Shown: positions 23,101-36,610, counted from the stretch's first letter. The stretch is 64,000 bases of DNA from Austropuccinia psidii (GCA_023105745.1 JALGQZ010000014.1:2761888-2825887); one strand, 5' to 3'. Notes: a model not told the origin generated them from the letters alone. A program made the numbers and translations.

Positions 23101-25520
23101 ATTCCTAATGGGAAAGAAAAATGTATCTTATCTATGACAATAATTTTCTCTTTTGCTAATTCCTGTTACTAAATGTTAATAAAGCTGAGTGAAATTAAAT
23201 ATTTCTTTTCTTTTTCAGAGAGAAATTTTGTTTCTTCCATGAATATTTGTGATATTGTCAAAATTTCTTCTAGGGTGAGATTGATTTTCTGATCTAACAC
23301 CTTTTTCATGACTTTTACAATAATTTACTCCTGATCATTTCCCTTTACTGAAGGCTTCTTGATAATTTGTTGCTCCTTTTTCAAAAAAACTCTGTTTTAT
23401 TCTTCTACTTTTTGAATGGTGGTTGTTTTTTAGGTGTACTAGGTTCTGGTACTTTGTTTATTTCAGATGCTTTGTTTGATTTTTACTTTGTTGAGATCAT
23501 AACTTTTTCCTCTTTAGGTTCTTCATTCTCAATAAATCCACAAGGTATGCTAGTTTCTTTATAATGATTTCTTTGGTTTGAATAAACTCTTTTGAGGATA
23601 ATGGTTGAATTTGCGTTTTTAATTTATCTTCCTGTTATGTTTTTATTCCTTAGTCCATAATCATATCCATGAGGCTCTTCTAGTCCAGTTAAAATGCAAT
23701 GTGGTTGCCAATATCCCCACTCATCCATTGAAATAAGGAAGTTGACTTTTATTTTTTATTTTTTTCTTCTTCTTTAGACTTCTCTTCTTATTTTATTTAA
23801 GTTTCTTCTTGTTCATTTTAGAATTCCCTTACCATGCATTTGGGGGAGAATTTTTTCATCATGTGGTACTCTTTCTCAATTGGGGTATAAATAATTGAAT
23901 CCTTGTCTGATTACCCATTTCTTGTTTTGATCCCTAATGAGCTCATTAAATCTGCCTGTTTAGTTTCCTCTTTGGAGTAATAATAACACTTTACAAAGGG
24001 TTTAGGAGAATTCCATGCTGATGCATAAGGAAAATTTCTTGTTGGAGGTGCAGAAAGCTTTTCTCTTGACCTGAAATCTTGACTTCTTGAGTGAAGATTA
24101 TCAATTATCTAATTTTGAGGTGTAGCCACATTAGTTAATTCATTCAGCTGTTCCATGAATTTCTTCACATTTTCATGTTTAGCAGGCTCCTCTTTCTTGA
24201 CTACTTCTTTTTGTTCTTTGAGAGTTTTTGTAAGTTCTTTCCTTTTCTTGAGGGCTTCTTGAATTCCTGGAAATACTTAAACCTTGAATTGAAACCTTTT
24301 ATCTTTGAGTTTTGTTTAATTTCTTCCATTTATCCTTTTATTTGTAAGTATTTTGATGAATAATACTTTAGCTTATGGTTCTTCCTCAATGTATTTCTTC
24401 AAAATACTTATATGTGGTATAAAATATCCTCCATCTCCAGCTCTCACCATAACATTATCTTTAATCATTTCTTTGCTTATGGCACCTTTGAAATAAGGAG
24501 AAAGACAATCAGATAAATCTTCATGGAACAGAAAATCCTGAGGAATATACTTGTATCTTAATAAATAAGGATAAATGGTTTCATATTCCCCTATTAACCT
24601 TTTATATTGAGAGAGAGTACTAATTCCTCCTTCATCTTCAGTATTATTGAATAATTTAATTATAGGAGCCTTCCCATACCTTCTTTCTGGTTAAACTCTT
24701 TCCCACTTATTGATGTGGTCTTTCTTGAGTGGGCTCCACTTTCCTTCTTCATAAACTGGCATTGCTTTTATTGTATCACTTATTCTTGGTCCTGTTGTCC
24801 AAAATGCCATCTGCATTGCTAATTCTTCTTCATTAGCTCCTTCAATTTGAGCTATCCTTTCTACTTTTCTCAGAAAATTTCTCTACTTCTTCTCCATTGA
24901 AATTTAAATTATAGACTTTATCTTTGGTTGTTACAACAGTTCTTTCTTGCCTTGAAATTTGTTTCTGTAACGGACCTGGGTTTGTAGGTGTGGAGAAGAA
25001 TTATCTCCTTTGATTGTATTGAAGTCTTTGTTCTATTTATGGAGTAGAGGTTGCTCTTGGTACAGGTGTTTTTGATAATGGTGACTCTTCAGGTCTAACA
25101 TTTCTTGGTAATGTTGGCTCACTAGGGCTCCCTCCAGGTGTATAAGATGCAGAACCTCTTCTCTGTCCCTTCTTTCTACTTTGCATTGATATTATATCCT
25201 GCATTTGCTGTGTCGAACTCAAAAATGGTACAGTTCTATCCACTTTGTTACTCTCCTCAGAATACTTTTCTTCCACAGAATCCTCAGGTGGTGATGGTGG
25301 TAGGTTTGAGGTGGATTGTTGAGCCATTTCTATTTTATAATATGTTCCTTCTAGATCTTTTTATTGATGTATTCTTTCTCTTGATTCTTGAATGAGATTG
25401 AAGAAGAACTTCCTAATCTTCTCCTTCTCCTTTTCTTCTGTGCTTGGTGTTGGGATACGATCACTTTTTTCTACGTAAGATTCTTGTCCTATGGGTGTTG
25501 AGTTTTCAAGTGGATAATAA
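23101..25520 (-). pseudogene. Gag of family-4 copy 4a, decayed
   Basis: The N-terminal low-complexity part includes MAQQSTSNLPPSPPEDSVEE (from 25327) and an acidic stretch upstream broken by a stop. The core follows after a stop and a 1-nt insertion near 24870: YNLNFNGEEVEKFSEK, GANEEELAMQMAFWTTGP, SPLKKDHINKWERVNPERRY and QYKRLIGEYETIYPYLLRYK (about 24930-24560). Near 23335-23220 the block VMKKVLDQKINLTLEEILTI is shared with copy 4b (61240-61110). It precedes the protease as in a Gag-PR-Pol order. No intact frame remains. Confidence 0.65.
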
Positions 25521-27070
25521 TAATGATATGAAGAAGATGATGATGGATGATATGATCAATTATGTGATAAGTATTTTTCTTGATAGACTTATTTGTTTCC
25601 AGTTTTTATTTTTATTTATTTGGTTAATTTTATTCCTTGAATATAAAGCTTAAGAAATTCTGAATTTTATTCCTATTTGAAAGCCACTTTTGGGACACCA
25701 AATGTGGGAACTCCTCTTGTATGGGATAAAATTAGGCAGTACCTGGAAGGAAAAATTACAGGAAAACAATTTTTAATTTCTGTCCAAGCTTAAAAATATT
25801 GCTCTGCTTGTGTGCTAAAATACTCAAGACTTCCCTTCCTAATAATTCTGAATTATCACAGCTTGAGTTCCTCAATCAATTCAACTTATTTGATGATGGC
25901 TTGGTCTGAAAAGTATATTCAACAGACTATATCAGGCTTTTTTCTATCTAGAATCAATCGCTTAGTAAACCTTAGAACAAATAAAGATAAAAAACTGGGG
26001 AAAAGACTTTTTAATTACTTTACTGAGGTAAGTAACACCTTGAGCAATTTCTATTTTTCCTGATAACACTGTTGACAATATGATAACCAATAATAACAAA
26101 TACTACTATTTATTTTTTGAGGGTTTTATCATTTTACAATGATAACTTGGGATAACAGACACTACTATGGTCCAATTTAATACTGATCTTGGCTACTGAG
26201 AAAAGAACTTTGTAAATAGGATAGACTTATAAAATAATGTAGACCAACTCTTAACTACCATTATTTATAAAACACCCAGACAATGCTACTGAGCTTAGCT
26301 GCTGAGAAATAATGGGATAGAGATATTCAATGAGGAGATTTGAGGAAATAAATTAGACCAACTGTTAACTACTATCAATAATACATCACTCAGAAAGTGC
26401 TAATGAGCTTAGCTATTGAGAAAAATTTAGAAATGGGGATGGGATACCTTTACTTCTGAGCTTAGCTACTGATTATTCCTAAAGAATTAGGAGAATTTGA
26501 ATGGATGTAGGGGACTTCCATCAGAAAAAATATCAAGAAGCTAATTTTCTGTGATGGGCCTCTGTCTAGGCCATTAGGGAAAAAAAGGTGGGGGTAGGAG
26601 GGCCTCTATTTGTAGTTTTTGGGCTTCCCACAGGAGTGTCATCATGATATGTGAAGTTAAGGTTTGTTGGTAATTGAATTGGGAGGTCTGCACTTTTGTC
26701 CAGGTGACCTGTATTTTCAAATTAATTCTTAATATTGTTGGGGGAAATTTGAGGAAATGATGTCATTGTTGAGATTTGAATTGATTTTTTCAAAAAATGT
26801 GGGGAACCCCTGTGCTCTTATCTCCTTTATTACTAAGAGAAAATTCGGATTGATGACTAATCAATTCTAACTTTGATTTTCCCTGAACCCTTGTTTTAGA
26901 TTTAATAGAGTTTTTAAATTTAACCTGTCTTGTTTTGGGTTTTCCAAACTTCAATTTATCCTTGTAAGTCAATAATTTTACTTGCCTCCTAATTGTATGT
27001 GATGAAAAATACCTCCTGATTTCAATCTCAAATGAAATACTAATTATATCTATTTATTTCTTTATTTTTT
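25521..27070 (-). repeat. Family-4 leader, primer-binding site and probable 5' LTR (copy 4a)
   Basis: The primer-binding site TTTGGTGTCCCAAAAGTGGC (minus, 25702-25683) is followed outward by TGTGGGAACTCC from 25703, the LTR edge. The same junction, degraded, occurs at 63570-63595. The outer LTR end is not defined; I place it before the family-2 sequence that begins near 27075. Inside, three to four diverged units of about 110 bp repeat between 26180 and 26480, each containing GCTTAGCTACTGAGAAA. Confidence 0.5.
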
Positions 27071-27074
27071 AATT

Positions 27075-27425
27075 AATCCAAACTGACAAAATGGTATGGA
27101 ATACCAAAATGGATGGTTGTTTTTCCTCCAATCTTCTGTTAAAAGTATTATTTTCTTCTTTTCCAGCAATGGATGCCACCCATTCAGTAACTTGAAAGTA
27201 TTGGGGTAGCCCAGACACTTTCTGACAGTCAGTTAAGAGTTCATGCAGTTTTTCCAAAGGTCTTCTAGAATTTGATACTCTTTGTGTTGAAGTTCATTTT
27301 TGTATTCCTTCTGGCTGGCTTTTTATATATCCACTAAGGCTTCCTGTGGTGGTGTAAGCTCTGTTTGAAGGTAAAAAGGTTTTATTGGCTTTAGAATGGC
27401 ATAATTGGTCAGTTTGGACTCAATT
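27075..27425 (-). pseudogene. ORF1 remnant of family-2 copy 2c
   Basis: The minus-strand frame encodes LTPPQEALVDI, KEYKNELQHKEYQILEDLWK, NGWHPLLEKK and DWRKNNH, matching ORF1 of 2b (37250-37510) with stops. The overlapping gag-pol frame (EKLHELLTDCQKVSGLPQYF) is also readable. It is separated from its own exon 2 (28251-28362) by a family-4 fragment in the other orientation. Confidence 0.7.
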
Positions 27426-27429
27426 TACT

Positions 27430-28250
27430 GACCTCCAACAAGAGTTAAAAAAATGTTCCTTGTACCAAGAAAAATACCCTTCTCAGCTACTTTGGATGCA
27501 AAAAAAATCAATTTAATCTTATAAATAAGGAAATAGCCCTAAAAGAAAAATAAAACATTAGCTCTTACACATCAAAGTCAACAGATTCCTCTTTGGAGCC
27601 AATTGGTAAAATTAAAAATCTAGAAGTCACTTTGGGCAATGAATAAAAAAATGTACATTGACTTCTTAGTATTTTAAAATTTCAATCAGATAATAGTTGA
27701 AGAAAGGTCTAGAATATAATCTTCATCCAAAGAAGGTATCCCCCCTGCAACTGATACAAATATAAAGGAAAGGATCCAGAAGATAAAATGGAGGCAGAAG
27801 ATGGTGAAGCAATAGCAAAAATCAAAGCAGAACTGAAGAAGATGAGAAAAAAATCTGGACATGGCCATATAAGATTCAAAGAAATGGCTAGAACACAAGT
27901 CAAGTGGTATGAATAAAGCAGATGAAGGAGAAAGCCCACAGAAGAAGTTTGAAATGGATCTGATGCCACCTGAAAAAAATACCTTAGGAATTGCAGAAGA
28001 TTATTTAAAGTTATTTCAGGAAGAAGCCAGGTACATTAGGGATATTGAAAAATATTTAATTAATGACAAACCAAAAGATGACATAATCAAGATATTCACA
28101 AAAAGAAAAGTTAAACAATTGGAAAATGAAAGTGCTATAGATACTGAAGACAAAATGGATCAAGTTTGGGATAAATATATTAAAATAAGGATTAAACAAA
28201 GAATGGAAACAGTTCTAGAAGGAAAATAGGTAGAATCAGAAGGTGGCTTA
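27430..28250 (+). mobile_element. Family-4 fragment 4c inserted in copy 2c
   Basis: This plus-strand segment matches, in reverse orientation, the post-protease region of copy 4b (about 30767-31515). It includes one open frame of 106 codons (27909-28229; MNKADEGESPQKKFEMDLMP..., then GIAEDYLKLFQEEARYIRDI and KDDIIKIFTKRKVKQLENES). The sequence resembles the linker between protease and RT in this element type. Both junctions lie inside family-2 ORF1 sequence. No catalytic motif is present. Confidence 0.65.
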
Positions 28251-28584
28251 TGAGTTATGATAACAGTGCTATTATCATCAGAATGAAAAGTATTTTCTGG
28301 GATAATGCTAGTGGCTGCTGATGCTTTTTCAATGTTTTCTTGTCTTGCCATGTTTTGAGACACTAAAATAAATGAAAAAAGTATTGTTTGAGTATGAAAA
28401 GGATTTTTCATTAGAGAAATAAAAAATCAAACCTCACTTATGATATGAAAAGAGGATTATTTTTATAAGTTTTTTGGAATTATAAGTATCTTTCACGGAT
28501 TTTTAAGTTTTTCAATATAAGGAAAAAGATTAGAAAAATTGAAGAATATTTAACAGGTAAAATATCATGGCTGGGATCCCTAAT
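28251..28584 (-). pseudogene. ORF1 exon 2 and leader of family-2 copy 2c
   Basis: Exon 2 starts at 28362 with TGTCTCAAAACATGG after the acceptor TATTTTAG and encodes SQNMARQENIEKASAATSII until the 4c junction. Intron 1 is 28437-28363 (75 nt), donor CATAA|GTGAGGT. The primer-binding-site region next to the LTR is degraded (28584 downward). This is the third family-2 copy supporting the A|TG splice junction. Confidence 0.6.
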
Positions 28585-30258
28585 GTAAGGTTTGGATATG
28601 GAACTTTGATTAAAAATGGAGAAATTTTCTGGTCCTCAAAATTTGTATAACGTAAAATTTAATTAAAATAGTAAATTTTAAGACTTTTAAGAGAAAAAAT
28701 GTCAAATTTATTTTTTTTAACTTTATTAGTACAAGAAAATGATATTATAATGATTTATTGTTTGACCAACAATAAAGATTTAGCCCAAAAATATTCTACA
28801 AGTCATATTAATTGCTACAAAAGAAATTTCTTCAAGAGAAATTCAAATTGGAATTAATTGGGAAAATTAATGCAGGCAATTCATATGATAACATAGTCTC
28901 TAAAAGGAATATTAAAGAGAAAATATACCAAAAAGTGACTAGAGTGAATTTGGAAACAAAGTGACAAAGCTAACAGCAATGAAAGATACTTTAATTCACT
29001 TTTGGGGTGGCTCAAGGATAAGAATTATCTTACTAATTTTTAACATGGTCAAAAGGTTAAAAATAATTTAGAAAGGGATGTTTGAATCTTTCACTTATTG
29101 TTTTAACAGTTTTTAATCTTATTAAAGGAAAAGATGCTAACATGAAGAGAAAAGTGGGGAAAGGAGGACATTCTTTTGTAGCCACCAATTTTCTTACTCC
29201 AAAAGTAAAATTCACTCTTATCAGCTTTGAGGAGCAAACTGAAAACAGAATAGCTGCTTGAAGCATCATTGAACCCTGGTTTAGACCAAAAATTTCTATT
29301 TTTAACCAATTTAGTCTCTTCAATTAGCCATCACTATAGTAATACTTGGCTTCAAGCCTTCAAAACACACTAGATTGTGTTTAAGAGACCTCAAAACCAG
29401 TTAATAATTTTTTCACTAATATTGGTTTAACTTAAGGGTAGTCTTACTCTCTTGGAAACAGTTAAAACTACCCTGGTTGTTATCAGAACCTCATCATCAA
29501 TTTAGTCACAGACCCTGTGACTCAATTCCAGGCCAAATGTGATGAGCTTTTGGGGAGAGTTTTGACATCCCATGCCTGTCAGAAAGGAACTTCGGGGAGT
29601 CTGGCACCCTTGGAGCCAATATTCCTTCCCCCCAAAAAATTAATATTTCCAATTTATTTATTCTTTCATTACTCATCATGTATTATATGAGAAATTTTAC
29701 ATATGTAATTCAATTGAAATTTACAGTGCACAACTGTAATTATTGATTCCACATATGTAAATCCAAGTTCACTTAATACAAACACACATTTTGAAATTTC
29801 AATTTGAAATACTTCAGTTCCTCATAACTTTTGAACTACTGACCACACCTCAATCTTAGCACAAAAATTTATGGTTGATACCACATGTGATGTGAATTAA
29901 ATTAAGGTTTCTAAGATTTCAGATTTTCATTCAGAGGTGAAGTCACTTTATTTTTAGGAGTAATCCAATGGTTAAATAATTTTCATAAGTTTATTTATTC
30001 AAAAAAAAGTCCTAATAATTTTTATTAACCTTTTTTCCAAAAATATTTTAATTTCAATAATTTTTGGTGAAAATTTATTTTTTAAAGTGTATTTTTACAT
30101 TTTTAAAGTTTAGTGTAATTTTAATTTTGTATATAAAATTTATATTTCTGTTTCAATTTTTATTTGTATGATACAAATGAATTTATTTATTTACAATCAT
30201 AACTTAATTTTTTTATTTGTGGTCTTTTGGTTAGATGAAAATACCTCTAAAGCTCACA
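28585..30258 (-). repeat. 5' LTR of family-2 copy 2c
   Basis: This 1674-bp LTR starts TGTAAGGTTTGGATATGG on the plus strand and ends TCTAAAGCTCACA. It is the most diverged family-2 LTR here. It interrupts copy 4b, whose sequence resumes at 30259. Confidence 0.8.
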
Positions 30259-31987
30259 TCTTCCAGTAAGGATTTCTTGAATTTTCTTTGATTCCAGTTG
30301 TGGCTAGTAATTCCAAGAGTTAAAAATCTGTAACATTTGATCCAGTTAGTTCTGAAATATGTTGGCTTTGGATTGGCGGTCAGTCTAGCTCATAATTATA
30401 CAGCTCTTGAAATGTTATTATTGGAAGCATTACATAATCTTCCTCTTCCTCATTCTCCAGTATGTTTTCACATATGTCATGTGGATTCTGTTTTTCATTT
30501 GTTAATTCTAGTGCCATTTCTTCCTTTTGATCAAATAAATAAGTTTTTTCTTAAAGTGAGATATTTGAAAAACAGAATAATTTTTCAAAGGATTCATGAA
30601 ATTCAACTTTAATTTATTTTGTGGGTCGGGTTCTAGAATGTTGAGTGAAACTATCCTTTTTTTATTTTCTGATAACTCTCCTTGCTCTAAGTTTTCAAAT
30701 TTTCTTTCTTGTTTAATTTATCTTTCTGATTTCCTTTTTACATTCTTTTGTTGATGTGAAATTAAGCCACCTTGTGATTGTACCGATTTTCCTTGTAGAA
30801 CTGTTTACATTCTTTTTTTAATCCTAATTTTAATATATCTATCCCAAGCATGATCCATTTTTTATTCAGTAGCTATAGCACTTTCATTGCCTGATTCTTT
30901 AAATTTTCTTTTTTCCAATTGCTTGATTATCTCATCTTTTGGTTCTTCATTAATTAAATCTTTTCAATATCCCTAAGGTACCTGGTTTCCGCTAAAATAA
31001 ATTCAAATAATCTTCTGCAATTCCTAAGGTATCTTTTTCAGGTGGAATCAGATCTGTTTCAGATTTCTTCGGTGTGCTTTCTCCATTTGCTTTATTCATA
31101 CCACTCAGCTTGAGTGCTAGCCATGTCCAAAATTCTTCTCATCTTCTTTAGTTCCTCTTTGATTTTTTCTATTGCTTCAGTATATTCTGGATCCCTTCCT
31201 TTGGATTTTCTATCAGGTTCAAGGGTGAAACTTTCTTTCATGAAGATGATATGTTAGACCTTTCTTCAAATATTATCTTATTGAAATTCTCAAATACTAA
31301 GAGGTCCATATACAGCTCTTTTTAATTACCAAAATTTACTTCAAGATTTTTAATTTTACCAATGGGCTTCAAAGAGTTGTAATTCTATTTTGATGTGTAA
31401 GGGATGATCTTTAATTCTGCTTTTAGGGATATTTCTGGAGTTATAACATTAAATTAATTTCTTGCATCAAAAATAGCTGAAAAGGGTGTTTTTCTTTGTT
31501 GAAGGAATATTTTTTTAACTCTTGTTGAAGATTTACTTTCTATTTCCTCTGTTTTGTTTCTTTTGGAGTATTCTTCTTGATTGATTGACCACTTTCCACT
31601 TTCTGAAGAACAAAGCTCCATACCTCTTGGTGGAGAGATCTGCCAACACATAGCTTGATTATTATGTATTGGTAAACATAATCTTCCTCACTCTTCCTCT
31701 GGATAACTATATATTTCCCCTTGATTGTGTGAAAATTCCAATTCAACATTATTATCTGCTAAAAATTGTCTTCCAAGTATTGTTTATATGGCTCCTTTTT
31801 CTATGAATGAATGAATTTCATTTCTTTTTTCCTGTTATCATAATAATTGGTGTAAATTCTGAGAGTTCAACCAATGATGTTGTATATCCACCAATTCCTC
31901 TGAGGTTGATATTGAGGTTTCTACTTTTAAATTAGGGTTTCATTGCAATTTTCCATGGTATTGTGTTGATTCCTGATCCAGTATAAA
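30259..31987 (-). pseudogene. Family-4 copy 4b: rest of protease and linker, decayed
   Basis: Starting at 31987 the frame resumes just after the protease Asp codon with TGSGINTIPWKIAMKP. It continues to TILGRQFLADNNVELEF (about 31785-31735; one stop just before), the C-terminal retropepsin block. Then come LCLPIHNNQAMCWQISPPRG, MDLLVFENFNKIIFEER and an acidic linker matching 4c. No RT motif appears before copy 2c cuts it at 30258. The N-terminal half of the gene is at 60947-63500, separated by element 3b. Confidence 0.65.
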
Positions 31988-33973
31988 TGTAAGGTTTTAC
32001 TATGAAACAATAAGTAAAAATGTCTAATATTTTACTTATTGTACTATGAATTTCCTTATAAATCAATGAAAGAAGATAAATAATAATTATAATAATAAAG
32101 TATTATCATAATTAAGGCGTAAAATAATTCTATTATTAAATAAATATAATAATATAATTTATATTATAAAACAATAATATGTATAAAAGAAATATATTAA
32201 TATAAAATAATTAATATATTTAAAAGCACTTTATTATTGTTACCAACAAATAACAAAGGTGTAAAAAATTGTTTTTTATTAATAAAAAACAATTAATAAC
32301 AATAATATTACCCATATTAAAGCTATAAATCAATATAAATACTATTTATATCAATTATAGAATTATTAAAAAGTAATAATAGAAAGAAATTATCATAATA
32401 AGAGAAATAACCTACTTTTAATGCGTAATATAATAATTTTGAGTAAATTTACGCCTAGGGATTTAAATAAAACTTCTTTAAATTGTAGTTACAATAAATT
32501 TTAAGAGAAATTACAAATTTTCTTGATTTTACGTGGAATTGAGGTTTTTGAGAGAAATTCAAACAAAACAATTAAATAATTGTAATAATCACGTCAAAGA
32601 TGAAGATTATTATAAGATGATCTTTGGTCTTTAATAATATAGAAGTTTTATATATAAAGAATAAAGAAATTACCTTTTTATTTAATGATTTAATCTTTTT
32701 GTAAGCGTCTGAGGGGAAAACAGAGTAAAAAGAGCTCTATTTATAGTACATACCTCCCTCCTAGAGTCCAACAGGCTTCTAGTAGATGTGCACTGATCAT
32801 ATCCACTGGAATTGATCAATATTTTAAGGTTTGGTGATGATTACATCATGATTAAACCATATTATCTCATTATTACACAATTATTTAGAGTTATCACTAT
32901 AACTCTAAGTTTGATGACATCAAGGCTTGGAAGAACCCCAGACTTCGTGGATTTTATTACTTTTAATCATAAACTAACAGTATTCACCAATTGTATCACT
33001 CATATGACTGTTAACTATAATTTAAAGTTACAGTGAGTGATCATAAATGATCAAATTAAGCTCAAACTTTGATCCTTAATAAAGTTTAACATTTACACGC
33101 TACAGAAATTCAAAGAGTTAATTCTAATAGCTTGGAATAACCTCATTATTCTGCCAAGAGAATTTCATTACATCATCAAAACTCTATTTTTGATGATTTT
33201 TCTTGTAACTCATCTTTTCTGTTGAAATTTAATATTTTAAACTTCAAACCATGATTTCAAGGGGTTATACCTTGAATATTATAATACAAAATACATCATT
33301 CTTCACGAATAAACTAGTAGAATTCAACTGTATACTTTTTTTTAAGTTTGAACCACTTTCACAACAAAGTGGTCAACAGCTCTGTTGATTTTAGTCAATA
33401 ATCCCTTACAGGTTTTAACCTTGTTTATAACTTGTAAAATAAACTTCATTTCTGTATTTCTACAGCAATTAAGTGATGACTTTATTTTTGGCTCATCACT
33501 TTATCATGCATATTTCAAAAGATATTAGCTAAAATCCTTGAATATATGTGTTGACCAAAAAAGTGCATATATTCAGCTTAATTCCTTAAGTATTGACTTT
33601 GGAGCTTAGCTTCTTAATTGTTTTATATGTGGAATTTTATGGAGAATCCAATGGTACAATTTATTTTACATTTTATTCCATTGGGGTTTGAAATAAATAA
33701 GGATTTGTGTTTTTTATAAGGTATTATTAATTATAACTCATTAAATATTGACTTTACAGATATGCCATAAAAATGGTATATGTGTATTTTACCATGGGGA
33801 ATCCAATGGTATAGTTTATTTCACATGCTTGTTCATTGGTTTTCAAGTTAAACCAAGTTTTATGCCAATTTTTGGCATTTTTGTAGTTTTAAGGTAATTA
33901 TTTTTAATGTATAATTATTTTAAATATTTCTTGTGACCTTTTTGGGTATGTGGTCATATCTCAAAGGTTCACA
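31988..33973 (-). repeat. 3' LTR of family-3 element 3b
   Basis: 1986 bp, TGTAAGGTTTTACTATG...CAAAGGTTCACA on the plus strand. Compared with the 5' LTR it shows many scattered substitutions and small indels, so 3b is not recent. The polypurine tract on its inner side reads GGTGGTAGGGAA on the minus strand (33985-33974). The ACCACTTT/AAAGTGGT inverted repeat is at 33352-33373. Confidence 0.85.
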
Positions 33974-34091
33974 TTCCCTACCACCAAAAAATATTGTACC
34001 ACAATCTGATATGTGTAATTAGGGTATCATCCACTGTCTTACCTCTTCAATAGACTTTGTTAGTCTTGAAGCTTAATAATGCTTAACTTTT

Positions 34092-34804
34092 CTATTTCTC
34101 AGGTTTTCTTTCATGTCTGAACCTTCTTAGTAGTTTATCAGAATTTGTTATATCTTTCTCAAGTAGCCATTCATCTTCTTGAGTTGAATTTTTATACCTT
34201 ACAAGGTATCATCTTTCTTTTTTGTTTCTTGTCCTTCTTTCTTCAAGGACTTTTACAATTTTCTTTTCTTCTCCTTCTTCCAAGGGGGAAATTTCAAGTG
34301 GGGGTTTATTTCATAGTGGAAATAACTCCTTGTCACTTGAGCTGTAAGGTTTTATCAGACCTACAGGGAAGGTTGGGTATTTTTTCATTAATTCACCTGT
34401 GAGTTCCAATTGCACAGCATTGGGTCCATGAAGTGCTTTCATCATAAATGGTCCTTAAAAGGAATCTTTCAATTTCTTTGGACCTTTTATATTATTGAAA
34501 TTAAGGTTTGATACTAGGACCAAGTATCCTATTTTGAAGTCAGGTGGCTTATGACTTTTATCCCATCTTTCTTTTGCATATTTGAAAGAATCTTGCATAC
34601 ATCTGTTTGCATGGTGTCTTGCTTTGTCAAGCATTATCTTAAAGCTGCTTGCTGTTGGATGTATATCCACTAAGTCCTTTTTGAGGGTATCATAAGGAAG
34701 TCTTGGATTCCAACCTTTTTCTAGCATTGCTGGTGTTTTTCCAGTGGAAGAATGGATTGATGTTTTATATGCCAGCTCAAGAGCTGGTATTAGTGTACAC
34801 AAAT
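34092..34804 (-). pseudogene. Integrase C-terminus and chromodomain of element 3b
   Basis: It begins at codon LCTLIPALELAYKTS (Trp to Leu just at the 2b insertion edge), continues GKTPAMLEKGWNPRLP, then a GPF module after a stop at 34455-34457, KPY, and a chromodomain-like RYLVRYKN...EDEWLLEKDI, ending at TAG 34094-34092. It is the missing end of the integrase at 53180-53922. Between 34091 and 33974 lies the 3' untranslated part and polypurine tract. Confidence 0.8.
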
Positions 34805-36610
34805 TGTGAGCCTTAGAGGTAATTTCATATACCCAAAAGACCACAAATACAAAATTAACATACAAATATAAATAAAATAAATTTATTTATATTATTAAAA
34901 TAAAAATCAAAATATAAATATAAAATTATATTCAAAATTAAAAATTTAATTACAATTTAAAAATAAAATTACATTAAATTTTGAATTTATAAAATTACAT
35001 TTATACTTGAAAAAATTAAGTAAAAATGAATTTTTAACAAAATTGGAAAAAAGTTAAATACAAATTATTATAGCTTTTTATCCAATAAATAAAAATATAA
35101 AAATCATTTCACCATTGGATTCCTCATAAAAAATCAGGGGGGGTCACCTCTGAGTGAAAAGTTTGTAACTCAACTCTAAAGAAGCTTAAATTAAGTTTTT
35201 AGTATTTTCTGTATGAAAATTGAAAATCCTCAAAACTTTACTTTAATTCACATCACATGTAGTGTTATTCACCAAAATTTGTGCTAAAATTGAGGTTTTG
35301 TGTATATTTTAGAAGTTATGAGGAATTAAAGTATTTTCAATTGAATTAAATTGAAATGTCAAAATGTGTGCATGTATTACATAAGTGAGCTTTGATTTAC
35401 ATATGAGGTATAAATTATTACTGTATTGTAATGTAAAATTCAATTGAATTACATATTTAAATTACAAGTAGAATACATGATGAGGAATTAAAGGAAAAAA
35501 TAAATTGGAAAGATTAAAATTGGGGGGGGAAAGGAACTCCAGCTCTAAGGGGGAGCTAGACCCCCAAAATCCTTGCTGACAGGCGTGTGGTGTCAAAATT
35601 CATGCAAAGGTTCATCACTTTTGGCCTGGAATTGAGCTACAGGGTCTGTGGACTCAATTGATGATGAGGTTTTGATACAAACTGGGGTAGTTTTAGCTGT
35701 TGCCAAGAGGGTAAAACTACCCTTAAGATAAAACAATCATAGTAAAAACAGTTTTAACTGGTTTCTACGCCTCTTACACACATTCTTACGTGTTTTGAAG
35801 GCTCTATACCAGGTATGGCTATAGTAATGGCTGATTTAAGGGTCTAAAATGGCTAAAAATGGCTTCAACCAGCCCCTTTTTGGTCTAAACCAGGGTTCAA
35901 TGATGCCCTAATTGGCTTTTCTGTTTTCAGACTGTTTTTCACGACGGACAAGAGTAAATTTTACTTTGGAGTAAGAAAATTGATGGCTATAAAAGAATGT
36001 CTTCTTTGCCCCACTTTTCTCTTCATGTTAGAATCTTTTCCTTTTATAATTGGTTTTCACATTGTTAAACCAATGAATAAAGGATTCCAACCACCTTTCT
36101 TAAATCATTTTGAACCTTTTAACCACGTGAAAAAATCATTATATTCATTGTTTTTAACTCTTATAATCATTTTTACCCCTGAACCACCCCAAAAGTGAAT
36201 TAAAGCATCTTTCATCACTGTAAACTTTGTCACTTTGTTTCCAAATTCACTCTGGTCACTCTTGGGTGTGTTTTCTCTTTAATATTATTTTTAAAGACTT
36301 TTTTCTTTAATTAATTGCTTGCAGTTCTTTGCTCAATTAATTCCAATTGAAATTGCTCTTGAAGAAATTTCTTTTGTAGCCTTAAATATCTCTTGTAGAG
36401 TATTTTTGGATAAATGTTTATTGTTGGTAAAACAATAAATCTTTATAATATTATTGTTTTATACTAATAAAGTTATAAACAATAAAATCGGCTTTTTTTC
36501 TCTTAAAAATAATATTTCTTACTATTTTTAATTGATTTTTACCTTATACAAATTTTGAGGACAGGAAAAGTACTTGAGTTTTAATCAAAGTTTCATATCC
36601 ACACCTTACA
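34805..36610 (+). repeat. 5' LTR of family-2 element 2b
   Basis: 1806 bp, TGTGAGCCTTAGAGG...CATATCCACACCTTACA, the inverse of 797-2635. Contains no reading frame with recognisable content. Confidence 0.85.

Noticed and set aside
30337..30612. A 91-codon plus-strand frame in copy 4b
   Set aside because: It is antisense to the decayed family-4 linker, with no recognisable content.
32812..33036. Conserved small frame in LTR 3 (also at 59786-60010) as an LTR-encoded protein
   Set aside because: The similarity is expected from LTR identity; I could not establish an equivalent frame in the third LTR (3a), and no start context or motif supports translation.
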